This document shows positions 8,835 through 20,700 of a stretch of DNA of 32,955 bases, one piece after another. The position numbers and the translations under genes were made by a program. The DNA is from Pirellulaceae bacterium. Its GTDB lineage: Bacteria > Planctomycetota > Planctomycetia > Pirellulales > Pirellulaceae. The stretch lies in the NCBI GenBank assembly GCA_024102795.1, contig JAGFJK010000312.1, positions 1 to 32,955 of the forward strand, given 5' to 3'. Position 1 is the first letter of the stretch; every line of letters begins with the position of its first letter. The notes beneath the pieces are model-generated. The model was not told where the DNA came from and searched no databases. It worked only from the letters and a program-made list of their open reading frames with translations.

Positions 8835-10799
8835 TCACAGCCGGGCCGGAACAGGACCGAGCAGGTCGTGTTCCCACAGATAATCGACAGCAGCGGCCAG
8901 CGGCGAGCAAACGCCCGGCTCCGCGTCGGCAAGCAACGAGTTGCCGCCGGCCATTGGGGAAAAGCTCCCAGACGACGGACTGTCCGGTCCTTCGCCCTCG
9001 GCGAGGCCGTCCGGCAAGATGCCGAAGGTCAGAAAGTTGAAAATCAGCAGCGCGTCGAGCCGCGAGACGCCGCCGTCGCCGTTCACATCCAACTGATGCT
9101 CGTCGGTGCCGGGTCCGCTGCCGGTCAGCAGGTGCGGCCCGGTGCGGTTCAGTTCGTTGACGATCAGCAGCACGTCGCGAGGCGTGCGCAGCCCGTCGCC
9201 GTTGACATCCAGCGGGTCGTTCAGGTTTTGCCAGCCGCGGATCAGCGGCTGCTCGCCCTGGTCGGAGTCCAGGACGACCATCGCCACGGACTGGTAGCTG
9301 GCGACCGCGGGCAATCCGGAGCCGAAAACCAGCGTCTCGTGTTGCAGCGCGTCGGCCGCATCCAACGACACGGCGACGGTGGTGCCGGGCGCGAGTTGCG
9401 GCGCGAGCTGACCGGTGACTTGCAGCAAGGCATGCGGCACTCCGCCGCCCGTGGGTTGAGTCCCGGCCGTGCCGCCGGCTTCATCCACCAGACCCTGGCC
9501 GGCGGCCACGCTGCCGCTGGTGGCGTTGGCAAACTGTCCGTCGATCGCCAGCGAAGCCGGGTCCCAAGTCACTTGCTGCGGCGCTGCGAGCAGGTCCACG
9601 AATGCCGCGAACACGCCGCCGGTGGTATCACCCAGCGAGTCGGTGGCGAACACTTGCGCCACGAACGACTGGCCGGCTTCCAGTTGGTAGCGTCCACTGG
9701 CATCGCGCGGCAGATCCTGCCCCGCCGGATCCAGCAGCAGCAGCGTGTAATCCACGCGCGGAACGACCGGCTGCGGATCGTCGTTCTGGATAGTCACCGT
9801 CGCCAACGCCTGCTGCAGCGTGGCGCCGACAGGTTCGCTGAACTGGACCTGGAACGTCTCGTCGGATTCAAACGCCGTGTCCGAGAGCACGCTGACATGA
9901 ACCGTCTGCACGCTCGGCCCGCCCGGCACGAAGGACAGCACCTGATCCAGCGGCAGGTAGTCCACGCCGCTGGTGGCCGTCCCCGCGACCGTCGTGACCC
10001 GCACCGAGACCGGTTCCTCGGCCGGCTGCGACAGGCCGACGGTCACGGCGGCGAAGGTCTGACCCGTGTGGCCTTCCATAACCGACGAGCCGGCGATGGT
10101 GAGCGCGGGCGGGGTCGGCGGGTCTACTTCCTGCTCGCCGCCGCCGTCCCCAGTGTCGCCGACGGTGATCACCGGCTGGGAGATCGCGAAGTCGTCGCCT
10201 TGCAGGTTCCTCAGATAGTTGACCAACCCGGCGCCGATATCGCCGATGGAGATCCGCAGCGGCTGAGCGGAAGCCTGGTCCGCTCGGAAGTGTATCAAGC
10301 TGAAACGTTCCGGCCCTTGGACGCCGATGCCCGATTGCGAGGGGCCCACGCCGCGCAGTTCGTCGATCATCGCCGCCGAGTTGGACTCGTCCAGCGTTCC
10401 GGACCGAAATCCGCGAAAGGCGCTGGTTACCAGCGGGCTGCTTTGGTCGCTGGGGTTAAACGGGCTGGTGATCACCTCCAGCGCGGCCGCGTCCCAGCGC
10501 AGGTCCAGCGAGAGGCCGTTGACGCCTTGGGGCGTAGCTCGCAGATCCTGAGCGGTGATCTCGACGAAAAACGTGTCGCCGACGGCGACCGATCGGTCTT
10601 CGATCGGAGCGCCAGGAACGCCCCCGGCGTCTTCATACAGGTTGACGCCGATGCCCAGCAGGGCCAGCATCCGCCGGTCTTCGAGCGGGCAGACGGTCGG
10701 CCGGCACGTCGAGCGCCCACGACCGGCGGCCGAGCCCGGCAAGCGGGCCGACTTTCGCCGACCGTTCGAACGGCTCGTGCGATTCAGCAGCCAGGCCAC
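8835..10799 (-). CDS. LEPR-XLL-type extracellular protein with cohesin-like, Calx-beta and dockerin-like domains
   Basis: 654 residues from the GTG at 10799. This start is chosen because AGGGGAG lies 8 bases upstream; the longer ATG start at 10847 would add 16 residues (MWAEVRDNLF...) and has no such site. A basic, Arg/Ser-rich leader ends in CPLEDRRMLALLG (about 37-49), a divergent LEPR-XLL motif. Next comes a cohesin-like module at about 50-190 (VGDTFFVEITAQDLRATPQG, SLDLRWD, PLVTSAF, RFSLIHF). A Calx-beta domain follows at about 232-341 (GTATSGVDYLPLDQVLSF, SDETFQVQFSEP, IQNDD). A second beta-sandwich region at about 345-515 is unassigned. At about 522-590 two type I dockerin repeats appear (DPLDVNGDGLRTPRDVLLIV and HQLDVNGDGGVSRLDALLIF). 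Each dockerin repeat has the DxNxDG calcium loop. A 64-residue tail follows. The protein is likely exported and calcium-binding; dockerins dock into cohesins, and cohesin-like modules occur in this protein and both giant neighbours. Confidence 0.9.
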   Translation of the reverse strand: MAWLLNRTSRSNGRRKSARLPGSAAGRGRSTCRPTVCPLEDRRMLALLGIGVNLYEDAGGVPGAPIEDRSVAVGDTFFVEITAQDLRATPQGVNGLSLDLRWDAAALEVITSPFNPSDQSSPLVTSAFRGFRSGTLDESNSAAMIDELRGVGPSQSGIGVQGPERFSLIHFRADQASAQPLRISIGDIGAGLVNYLRNLQGDDFAISQPVITVGDTGDGGGEQEVDPPTPPALTIAGSSVMEGHTGQTFAAVTVGLSQPAEEPVSVRVTTVAGTATSGVDYLPLDQVLSFVPGGPSVQTVHVSVLSDTAFESDETFQVQFSEPVGATLQQALATVTIQNDDPQPVVPRVDYTLLLLDPAGQDLPRDASGRYQLEAGQSFVAQVFATDSLGDTTGGVFAAFVDLLAAPQQVTWDPASLAIDGQFANATSGSVAAGQGLVDEAGGTAGTQPTGGGVPHALLQVTGQLAPQLAPGTTVAVSLDAADALQHETLVFGSGLPAVASYQSVAMVVLDSDQGEQPLIRGWQNLNDPLDVNGDGLRTPRDVLLIVNELNRTGPHLLTGSGPGTDEHQLDVNGDGGVSRLDALLIFNFLTFGILPDGLAEGEGPDSPSSGSFSPMAGGNSLLADAEPGVCSPLAAAVDYLWEHDLLGPVPARL

Positions 10800-10807
10800 G
10801 TCGCTCG

Positions 10808-10814
10808 CTCCCCT
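10808..10814 (-). promoter_or_regulatory. Ribosome binding site deciding the GTG start at 10799
   Basis: The minus strand reads AGGGGAG, then 8 bases, then GTG. The longer ATG at 10847 has no purine-rich site in front of it. Confidence 0.6.
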
Positions 10815-11140
10815 CTGGAACAAATTGTCTCGCACCTCAGCCCACACTTCCCGCCGCCGCCTGGACTACCAGGAATACCACCGGGCGGCGGAATATATCG
10901 CAACCACGCCGCCTCTGGAAGGCCAGTCCCAGAGTCGCCACAGTCGCCTTTCGCTCCGCGAAAGTAGCGCGCCCCTCGTACCGACCAGCCACCTCAATCA
11001 TTCTCGAGCAAGTCCTCAACTCACTAGAACCGTCCATCTAAGAGGTCGTGTAGCTTTCAGGTCCCTTAACAGCAGGATTCAGGACATTTTGATCGATTGG
11101 TCGCTCCGGTTACCAAGCCGCTGCGTCAACCCCATAAACA

Positions 11141-11308
11141 CTTCTGGCCCCCTCCCCGAAGCGGGATCGTGCAGCTTATACATTGTCTTGAAGATGGAAC
11201 ATGGCGTTACAAACGAGGGAAACTTGGACGGCTTGCACCTCGGCGAGCGCTCCCCCTTGAAATCCCTCTGGCCCCCTCCCCGGCTTCCGGGGAGGGCTGG
11301 GGAGGGGC
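11141..11308 (+). repeat. Mosaic intergenic repeat, copy A
   Basis: This copy has three parts. First is CTTCTGGCCCCCTCCCCG followed by only part of the expected hairpin (11141-11164). Next is a 40-base module starting GATCGTGCAGCTTAT (11165-11204). After a unique stretch there is a full hairpin, CCCTCCCCGG-CTT-CCGGGGAGGG (11274-11296), which follows TTGAAATCCCTCTGG. All parts recur in copy B in opposite orientation. Confidence 0.85.
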
Positions 11309-11474
11309 TCTTGTGCATCCTGTCTTGACGCGGCTGGCATCCTATGGAATCACCCAACAATTGTCGCACTCAAGTATTCAGATCCTCAATTGATGTTCGA
11401 CTCGTCCGAAATCCGCGTCCCGCGAGTGGCCATGTTCGAATCGAGCGAATGGCTTTGCTTCATAGTCCCGCAGG

Positions 11475-11650
11475 CCCCTCCCCAGCCCTCCCCGAAGCGG
11501 GGAGGGGGCCAGAAGTATTGTGAGGGTGGCTCGACGAAGTCGAGCTGACCATTGGTTCATCATCCCAAGTTCCATACACAAGACAACTCATAAGCTGCAC
11601 GATCTCCGGAAGCCGGGCAGGGAGCCAGAGGGATTTCAAGGGGGAGTGCA
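11475..11650 (-). repeat. Mosaic intergenic repeat, copy B (inverted)
   Basis: On the minus strand this copy has TTGAAATCCCTCTGG with half a hairpin, the 40-base module (11565-11604; 33 of 40 bases match copy A), and a stem CTCGAC-GAA-GTCGAG (11530-11544). It ends with the complete hairpin CCCTCCCCG-AAG-CGGGGAGGG (11486-11506). The parts are the same as in copy A, but their order differs. Lying just past the stop of the giant gene at 11730, the 9-bp stem could also slow or end its transcription, though no U-run follows. Confidence 0.83.
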
Positions 11651-11729
11651 CGCGAAGGCCGTCCCAAGATTCCCTCGTGCTTCACGCCAAATTCCTTCGA
11701 GAAAACGACCAAAACGCTACACGCTCGCC

Positions 11730-14700
11730 TTACATCCAGGGCCAGTCCTGGCCGACATTGTCCCCGCCGGCGGCATCCAGTTCCGCGTACAACCGGTCGG
11801 CCGCCGACTGGTACACCATGGCGTCGGAATCCGTTCCCGGCTGTTGCGTTACCGGAGCCGCGGCGTCCGCCACCGGCAATCGCCGCACACCGGTGGGCAA
11901 TTCATGAGCCATCACGCCCTGGTGTCCGGGCTGGTCGATATCGGGCAGGCCGAGCAGATGGCCCAGTTCGTGCACCAGCACGGTCAGCAGGTCAAACCTT
12001 TCGGCGGCCGGGCCGTGCAATGCCGTTCGCAGCTCGTTTTCAGCCAGCAGGACGAACTCCGACGAGTCGGCGGGAGTCGGGTCGACGAACCATTGCCCCC
12101 CCGCGGCGTCGTCGTCCAGCAGTACCAGGCCGTCGCCCGCCAGACCCAGCAGCGAGCCACCCAAGTCCTGCACTCGCACCTCTACGCCGCTCAGCAGCGC
12201 GGGCACATCGTGGTCGGGCCGAGCGTCGCTCCACAGCCGAATCGCCTCGGCCAGCAGCGGCGCCAGGTGGTCCGTTTCCAGCGGTTCGCAGACATCGGCA
12301 GGCGACATCAACTCCGTCGAACCGACCGAGCCGGCCGCCAGCAGCGGCGAAGCGGCTTGCACATCGACGTGCACCACGGCCACGTTCGACGCCAGTTGCA
12401 CGCCGTCGAAGAAGGCGTACATGATGCTGGCCGAGCCCGTGAAGCCGGCGGCGGGAACGAAGTTGATCGTGTCGTCCGCCAGGTTGCCGGGCGTCCCATT
12501 GTTGTTCACGGTGGCCGATCCCCCGACGGCGGAACCACCGCCGACTTGCGGCACCACCTGCAGCACCAGCGTCGCGCCGACGCCCACATCGTTGGCCCGC
12601 ACGTTCAGGTTCAGGGCCACGTTCTCCAGCGTGGTCGCCTGGTCGTCGTTGGCCAGCGGACGCGCTCCGCCAAACTCGACGTTGATCACGCCGGCGTCGG
12701 GCAGGTCGATGCGGCCGTCGCCGTCCATGTCCAGCGTCGGATCGTAGTTGGGCGCGTTGTTGAAGAACCGCGGGTTCTCCAGCAGGTTGCGGTCCGTCAC
12801 CCCGCACGCTCCGTCGTAGCTGATGTCGCAGTTGAACGTCGAGGCGCCGAGCAGCCGCAGGTCGAGACTGGGATCATTCACCGCGTTGCTCAAGATCATC
12901 AGCCCGTCGGCCAGGTCGAAACTGGTCGGATCGGATGCCGGGCTGCCGCCGCGCGGCGTGATCGGATCGGTGGGAGCGTACCGCAGGTCGAACCGCTGCG
13001 TGGCCAGCGGCGCCAGCAGGATCGGCGAGCCGGGCGTGGGCAGCGGCGACACGCTGACATCGCCGCCCAAGAGCGCGCTAAAGAGGATGCCGCTGATCTG
13101 CAACATGCCGCTGCCGGTGTTGGTGACTTCGAAGAACTTCGTGCCGTCCGGGTAGTTCGGCCGGACCAGCGGGCTTTCCGTTCCGTTGCGGATATCCAGG
13201 TTCTCGGTGAACACCGTGGTAAACCGGATCTGGTCGGTCGAAACGTCGATCAGCGGCTGATCGGGTGTGGCCAGGATGTTCAGATCGGCGTCCAGCACGG
13301 CCGCGTCGACGGCGGCGTTGTCGGCCATCACGATGCTGTTCAGAGTCAGGTCGAGCAGCGTGGCGACGGACGTCTCCTGTTCGGCCAGGAACCTGAGCAT
13401 GGCGAAGCTTTCGAACGTTCCCGCGCCGATCGCGGCGTTCGGAGGTCCGGCCGCCGGCGTGCTGAAGGCGTTCAGGTTGATCGCGCCGCCCGCCTGGTCC
13501 AGCGTGCCGGTTCGCGCACTGGGGAAGCTGGGCGTGATCGGCAGGTCGTCCGGATCGCCCGTGTTGAAACCGCCGCCCACGTATTCCAGCAGGCTGGCGT
13601 CCCAGTCCAGGTCGACGTTCAGTCCGATGATGCCGACCGAGTTGGCTCGATTGTCCAGGGCGTTGATCCGCACCACGAACTGCTGCCCGACGGCGACGGT
13701 CGCATCGTTGATCGGCGTCACACCGTCGGCTTCGTACAGATCCAGCCGCAGGACGGCGCCGGGGATCGTCAGCGGATGATCCTCGACTTCGCCGTCCAGG
13801 GCCGGGCCGGACGGCGAGAGTCCGCCGGCCGTGCTGAACCGGAAGCGGCTCACCGTCGGCCCATCGGCGGCATCGGCCGGCACGGCGTAGGCCAGTGAAT
13901 TCACGCCGGCCACCAGCGGCTCGCTGCTGAACACCTGCTCGCCCGCGTCCAGGAAATCCCCGTCGCGGTTGAAGTCGATCCAGGCGTCCAGTCGCCCGCT
14001 GACCGAGGCTTCGACGTCCAGCGTGGCCAGTTCTCCCAGCAGCACAATCGACGTGAACGCCACACCGTCCTCGTCGTCGTTCGTGTCGTAGCCCAGATCC
14101 GGTCGAGCGCCATCGTCGCCGTCGACGCCCGGCGCTGGCTGGCCGTCCGGATCGATATCGACCTGCGCTCCCAGATGGATGCCCTGGACCACGATATGCC
14201 GCGGGCCGTCCTGCGCCAGCGTGGTGGGATAGGGGCTGGGCGCGTCGCCGTAGTCGAACAGCACGGAGGGACCGGGACCAAGCGCCACGAGGTAATCTTC
14301 CACTTCGCCGTCGGGCGCCGGCCCCGTCGGCGTCAGGCCGCCGTTCAGGCTGAAGCGGAACCGCATCGAGGTCACGATGTTGCCCGGAGCCAGCGGCGCC
14401 ACGAAGCTGATCAGGTTCGCGCCCGGATTCACCGCGACGCTGGCCAGCACCTGCTCGCCCGGATGTTCGAACACGCCGTCGCCGTCGGCATCCAGCCAGG
14501 CGTCCAGACGCCCGGCGGCCGAAGCGACCACGGTCACCGTCTCGGTCATGCCAGGTACCAGATCATGAGCCGGGAACGTCACACCATCCTCGTCGTCGCC
14601 GTCCGCGTCCAGGTCGTCGCCCAGGGCCAACGGATCGGGCTGGCCATCGTCATCCACGTCGATCGCGGCACCCAGGTGATAGTGCGACACGACCACGTGC

Positions 14701-17700
14701 CGCGGGCCTTCGTCAGCCAGCACGGTCCGGTACGAATTGTTCGCGTCGCCGAAGTCCAGCGGCGGGGCGATTGCCACGGCGTGGTCCTCCACTTCGCCCG
14801 GCATGCAAATGTCGCCGCTGGCGTCGCAGTCTCCGTCGCTGCCCAGTTCCGAATGCGGTTCCAGCACATAGTCCTCGGGGATCAGGATGCCGTCTTCCGG
14901 CGCCGGCACGAAGCGGAATCGCGAGAAGGTTTGTCCCACGACGGCCGTTTCCGGCACCCAGAATTCGATCACGTTCGGGCCGCCGCCGCCCAGGATCATA
15001 GGACCACCCTGGATGGTCCGCGCCACGATCCATTCGTTCGGATCGTTCCAGTCTCCGTCCGCATTGAAGTCGATCCAGCCATTCAGGAAGCCTTCGACCG
15101 AGGCGGTCACCTGGATGGAAGCCGCGCGGCCGGGAACCAGCGGGGTGAGCCAGACCACGCCGTCCTCGTCGTCCAGTTGCGCCTGGTCGTCGCCCAGGGC
15201 CAGCGCGGTGGGCTGACCATCCGCTTCGGGATCGACCGACTGGCCCAGGAACACGCCGGACAGAATCTGGTGCCGGGCGCCGGAGTGGACTTCCAACGTT
15301 GGATAGCGCGGCGGTGGATTGTCGTGAATTCCGTCCGGCGCATCGCCCCAGTCCTGAGCCTGCCCCAGGACCACGCGATAGTCCTCCACCTCGCCGTCGG
15401 GCACGATGTCGCCGTCGGGCACGATGCCATCCGGACCCAGGTTGTCGCCCAGGTACGTGTAGGTACTCAACCGGAATCGGGCATACGTCAACTGGCCCGC
15501 GGTCGCGTATGACGGCACGGAGAACGTGATCATGTCGGCGGCGCCGCCGCCGGTGGTCAGAAAGTCGATCGCGATGTGTTCGCCGTTATCGTCCCAGTCG
15601 CCGTCGCGGCGGAAATCGATCCAGCCGTTCAGATAGCCGGGCAGCGAACTGACCACCTTGATGGTCGCCATCTGGCCGGGCACCAGCTCGGTCAGGAACC
15701 AGACGCCGTCCTCGTCGTCGTTGCCGTCCAGCAGGTCATCGCCCAGGGCCTGCGGCTGCGGCTGGCCGTCCGGCTCGGCATCAATCTTCGCGCCCAGGTA
15801 CAAACCGGTGATCTCGTGGTACGGTCCCGGATCGGACGAACCGGGATCGGCGGGGTTCTGCAGCAGCGTCGAATAGTCCGGCTCCGGCGCATCGCCAAAG
15901 TCCAAACCGCGGACGATCGACACCTTGTAGTCCTCCACCTCGCCGTCCGGAGCCACGCCGGTGGCCCACAGGCCCGCTTCGCTGCTGACTCGGAAACGGG
16001 CGTACGAGATGGCGTCCACCGCCGAAGGTTCGACGAAGAACAGCAGATTGTTCGAGCCGGCCTGCAGCACGACGTCGCGGAAGATATGCTCGGCCGGATT
16101 GTCGTCGAACACGCCGCTGCCGTCGAAGTCCAGCCAGGCGTTCAAATAGACGCCCGACACCGAGCTGACGACATTTACCTGCACGAACGATCCGGTCGCC
16201 AGCACGGGCACGACGTTCTGCGCAAATCCGGCGAACGTCACGCCGTCCTCGTCGTCCAGGTTCAAGTTGTCGTCGCTCCGCGCGTCGTTGTCCGGCAGGG
16301 CGTCCGGTTCCGCATCGATCCGAGTGCCCAGGAACACAGGCGAGATCACGTGCCGCGGACCGTTATTGGCCAGCGACGTGCCAAAACTGTCCGGCGCGTC
16401 GCCGAAGTCGGCCCGCACCACGTCGTACACGTAATCCTCGACCTCGCCGTCGGGTGCCAGCCCGCGCGTGGTCAGCGGCTGCGAATCGTCCGACGTGATC
16501 CGGAAGCGGAAACTGGTCGGGCCGGCGGGAACCGCGGCCGGTACCGGGAACGTCAGCGTGTGCGTGCCGATGTCCAGGAAGACGGGGCCCGGCACGCCGT
16601 CGAACACCAACTGCTCGCCGTCGTCATCCCATTCCAGGTCCAGGTTGTAATCCATCCAGCCGGAGAAGTAGCCGCCGGCGTTGACCACGTTGACCACCAG
16701 CCGCACGGCGTCGCCGGCAATCAGCGGATCGAGCAGCCAGACGCCGTCCTCGTCGTCGATCCCCTGCTGATCGTCTCCGATCGCCTCGCCCGGCACCGTC
16801 GGTTGGCCGTCCAGTTCCGTATCGACCGTCCAGCCCAGGATGGGACCTTCCGGATGCACGATGTGCCGGGCTCCGTCGTGGCTCAGCAGCGTCGGATAGT
16901 CGTACAGGTCGGCGGGGTCGTTGTACGCATCGCCGAAGTCCAGGTTCGAGATGTTGACTTTGTAGTCCTCGACTTCGCCGTCCGAGTACCAGCCGGTGGG
17001 CGGCAGGCCCTGATCGTACGAGCTGAAGCGGAAGCGGGCGTAGGTCATGAAGTGGATCGGATCACCTGGCGAGCCAAGCGTCGGCACGTCGATCACCAGT
17101 GTATTCACGCCCGGACTCAGGTAATAGGCATTCGCAATTTTCTCCGACGGCTCGAACACGCCGTCCAGGTCGTAGTCGATCCAGCCGTCCAGGTAACCGT
17201 AGGACGCCGCGGTGATCTGCAACGTGGCCTCGTATCCGGGCTGCAGCGCGGACGCCGGGAACAGCACGCCGTCCTCGTCATCATGCGTGTCGTAGGGATC
17301 GCCGCCGGGCGTGGTCAGATCGGGCCGCAACCCGTCGTCGCCGTCGGCCAGCAACGCCGGTTGCCCGTCGCGTTCCATGTCGATCCGCTCGCCCAGGTAG
17401 ATCACGTGGTTGGGGTCGAAGCGGTGCCGAGCGCCTCCGAGCACGGGATCCATCACGGGGGCGCCGCCCAGCAAGGTGACATAATCCGGCGGGTCGCCGG
17501 GGCCGGGCTGCAGCGGCGGAATCCAGGCGTCGTCCGGCGCGTCGCCGTACTCCAGCCACTCCATCGTATTGCCGATGAATACCAGGTAGTCTTCCACTTC
17601 GCCGTCGGCCGCCTGGCCACGGGGCGTCAGCGCGCCTTGGCTGCTGATGCGGATCCGGGCATAGGTCAGGCCAGTGGGCGTCGGCACCTGCGAACCGCCC

Positions 17701-20700
17701 AGGTTGACGCTGGTCGGCACCGGCACCGTCTGCGGGAACCTGACGCCGTTGGTCACCGCCGTGCTGAACAGAAACTGCTCGCCCGGATCGTCGAAATCGC
17801 CGTCCTGGTTGTAGTCGATCCAGGCGTCCAGGAACGCAAAGCTGCCCGGCGCCACACCGGCCACGGAAACCTGGATCGGCACGCCCAACCCCGGCAGGAT
17901 GTCGCCCGTCCAGTACACGCCGTCCTCGTCGTCGCCTTGCAGATCCAGATCGTCGCCCAGGGCGCTGATCGTCGGTTGCCCATCGCTTTCCGGATCGACG
18001 TAGTCGCCCAGTCGCAGCCGGTCGGCGATTTGCGGCTGGACGCAGATCATCACGTTGTCGATCAGCAAACCCGTGTCGAAATCACCCGGCTGGTCCAGGT
18101 AATCGTAGTGCATCACCGGCGGCTGGTTGTATGTGCCCTGATCGGCCACGCTGAACTTCAGCGTGTAGTTGCCGGCCTGGGTGATCACGAACTGAAACGT
18201 CTGCCAGCCGGTCTGCCCGTCCTCGAACAGGCTGCCGTCGGTCGGACCGCCGCTGGTCACCTCGTAGCTCACGCCGTCGTACGGTCCAGTGTCGGCAAAG
18301 CCCGAACCGCTGACGCGATAGATGCTGCCGTTGGCGATCGAGGTGCCATTCAGCGAGACGCCGAAGAAGTCGTCCAGCGACGGGCGGCCGCCGTGATAAT
18401 GGCTGCCGGCCGAGAGCTCGCTGGTCAGCAGGTTCCAATCGAACGAAATGATCGCCGGCACCTGGCTGGGTGTCAGGTTGAACGACGTCCAGAGCAGCGA
18501 CGTGTCGTGATCCACGTCGGCGTTGAGCGGATCGAGCGACGGCAGATCGATCGGCGCCACGAGGCCCGGGCCGGTTGACAGCAGCGCGAAATGCTGGCCC
18601 TCGGTGGGTGGAATCCCAGGGAAGAAATTGCTTGCTTCCAGCACTTCCACGCTGTTGGCCGTGCCGCCGGTGGTCCAGCCCAGCAGTCCCTGCTCGAATC
18701 CCAGGTTCAACACGCCGTTGTGAGTCACCGTGACTTCGGTCTGCGGCAGCACGTGGCTGGCCCCGTTGCTGGCCGCGAGCGTGGCGTACGAATCCGGCGC
18801 GTCGCCATAATCCTTGGCCTGATGCTGCAGCGTGACCTGGTAATCTTCCACTTCGCCGTCGCGCGCCAGACCATAGGCCCACAGACCGCGTTCGGTGCTG
18901 ATCCGGAAGCGGGCAAACGTCGTCCCCTCGGCAAAACCGACCGGCACGGTGAACGGCAACGGGTTCACCTCGCCCGCCAGCATCGGCAGGTCGATCGCGA
19001 TCTGCTCCGACGGCTGGAACGAACCGTCCTGGTCGAAGTCGATCCAGGCGTTCAGATAGCCGATGATGTCGGCCGACGTGGGCAAGCCGCCCATGTTGGC
19101 CGGCGGCAGCAGGATCGGATCGGGCAGCGGCGGAGCGGACCGGGCGTCGATCCAGAGCGTGTTCTTGCCCCAGACCAGCGGGATCTCCGGGCCCAATCCA
19201 AACTGGGCGTACGGATCGAAGAACACGCCGTCCTCGTCGTCCACTCCCGGCTTCGGCGGACGGAAGGCCAAGTCGCCGGCGGAACCGATTCCGGTATCGC
19301 CCAATTCCGTCAGCTCGCCGGATGCTGGATCGATCGTGGCAATCGTTTCACCATAGTTGCCGCCGTAACTGGCGAACAACAGACCATCGGCCGGGCGCAG
19401 CCCCAGGCCATCCAGATGCACACCCACTTGGGCGCCGCCCGAATCGACAATTTCGGTGCTGCCCAGCACGGCGGCCGAGGTCGGATCGATTTCGAACAGG
19501 TAACTTTCCACGCTCGACGTGCCGACGTCGCCAGTCATGTAGAGGTTGCCGTACCAATCGAACGCGATCCCCCCGGTCCGGCTTACGCCAGTGTCGCCGA
19601 CCAGCGTGGCCACGCCCGTCGCGGGGTCGATCGTGTACAGCAGTCCGTTGCTGGGGCCCGAGCCGATCCCGTACAACACCTCGGTCAGCGGCTGGACGGC
19701 CAGGTCGCCGATCTTCACCGGCTCGCCCGCCTCGTCCACGATATCGATCGCGTTGTCCGCGTGCAGGTGCAGGTTCACCGGCAGCCCCGTGTCGGGATCC
19801 AGTTCGATCAACTGGCTGTTGGGTCCGCTGCCGAACACGACCGAGCCGAACAATCGGTCGTCGGACGTGAAAGCCAGTCCGCTCAGCCCGCCCGGCGTTA
19901 CCGGATCGCTGAGAATGCTGCTTGAGCCGTCGTTCTGATCGACGAGGGCGAAGGCTCCGGGGTAGCTCGCGATGCCAAGGCCAATTCCGGCGTACAGAGC
20001 GCCCGGCGCGACGTACTGGTCGTCGCCCAGCGCGTCGCTCGACGGCTGGCCGTCGTGTTCCATGTCGGCCGGCGAACCGATGAACGGGGCGGGGCCGAGC
20101 ACCTGGACGTGGGCCGCTCCCAGGCTGGCTTCCAGCGTGCGGTAGCTGTCCGGCGCGTCGCCGAAGTCCTGCTTGCCGATCGCCAGCTCGTAGTCTTCCA
20201 CTTCGCCGTTGCCCATTCCCTGATAGTCCATCGTGAAGTGATGGCCCGTGGGTCCGAGTCCCGTTTCGGCGCTGAAGCGGAACCGGGCGTACGTCTTGGC
20301 CGGATCGATCCCGGCCGGCACCGTGAACGACAGGTGATTGTCGCCGGGATTCAACAGCCGATCGGTGAAGATCTGGTCGCCTGGATCGAACGCGCCGTCG
20401 GCGTCGAAGTCCACCCAGGCGTTCAGATAACCGACCGCCGAGGCGGTGACGGTCACCCAGTGCGTGGAACCTGGCATCAGCGTGCGGGACATCGCCACGC
20501 CGTCCTCGTCGTCGTGCCCGTCGTACGTGTCGTCGCCAAAGGCGTGCCCGTCGAAGTTCTGCGTGAAGAATTCGCCGTCCACCGAATGGCCCAGGTGGAA
20601 GTGCGAGGCGATGTTGTGGCTGGCGTCTCCGTACGAATCCGGGGCGTCGCCGAAGTCGGTGGCCAGTGCCAGCAGCACTTCGTAATCCTCCACCTCGCCG

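Larger units (their letters stand above)
10800..11729. other. 930-base intergenic region with mosaic repeats
   Basis: No convincing gene is seen between two minus-strand genes. The stretch from about 10980 to 11130 is visibly less GC-rich than the rest of the window and may hold the promoter of the 8835-10799 gene. On the minus strand a TATATT lies within the palindromic GATATATTCC near 10890, but no good -35 accompanies it. The hairpin CTTTCGC-TCC-GCGAAAG sits at 10948-10964. Most of 11140-11650 is the mosaic repeat described separately. Short open frames here are repeat sequence and are not called as genes. Confidence 0.6.

Noticed and set aside
11079-11369. Small minus-strand open frame in the intergenic region
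   Set aside because: It is made of the repeat hairpins and the 40-base module. The matching peptide in copy B arises from the same repeat and shows amino-acid-changing differences, so coding is not supported.
11486-11506. Rho-independent terminator of the 11730-22022 gene
   Set aside because: The stem is strong but no U-run follows on the minus strand, and the same hairpin occurs at 11274-11296 as part of the repeat family.
11141-11650. Insertion sequence bounded by inverted repeats
   Set aside because: The two copies are in inverted orientation about 360 bases apart, but the space between holds no transposase frame and the parts are in different order.
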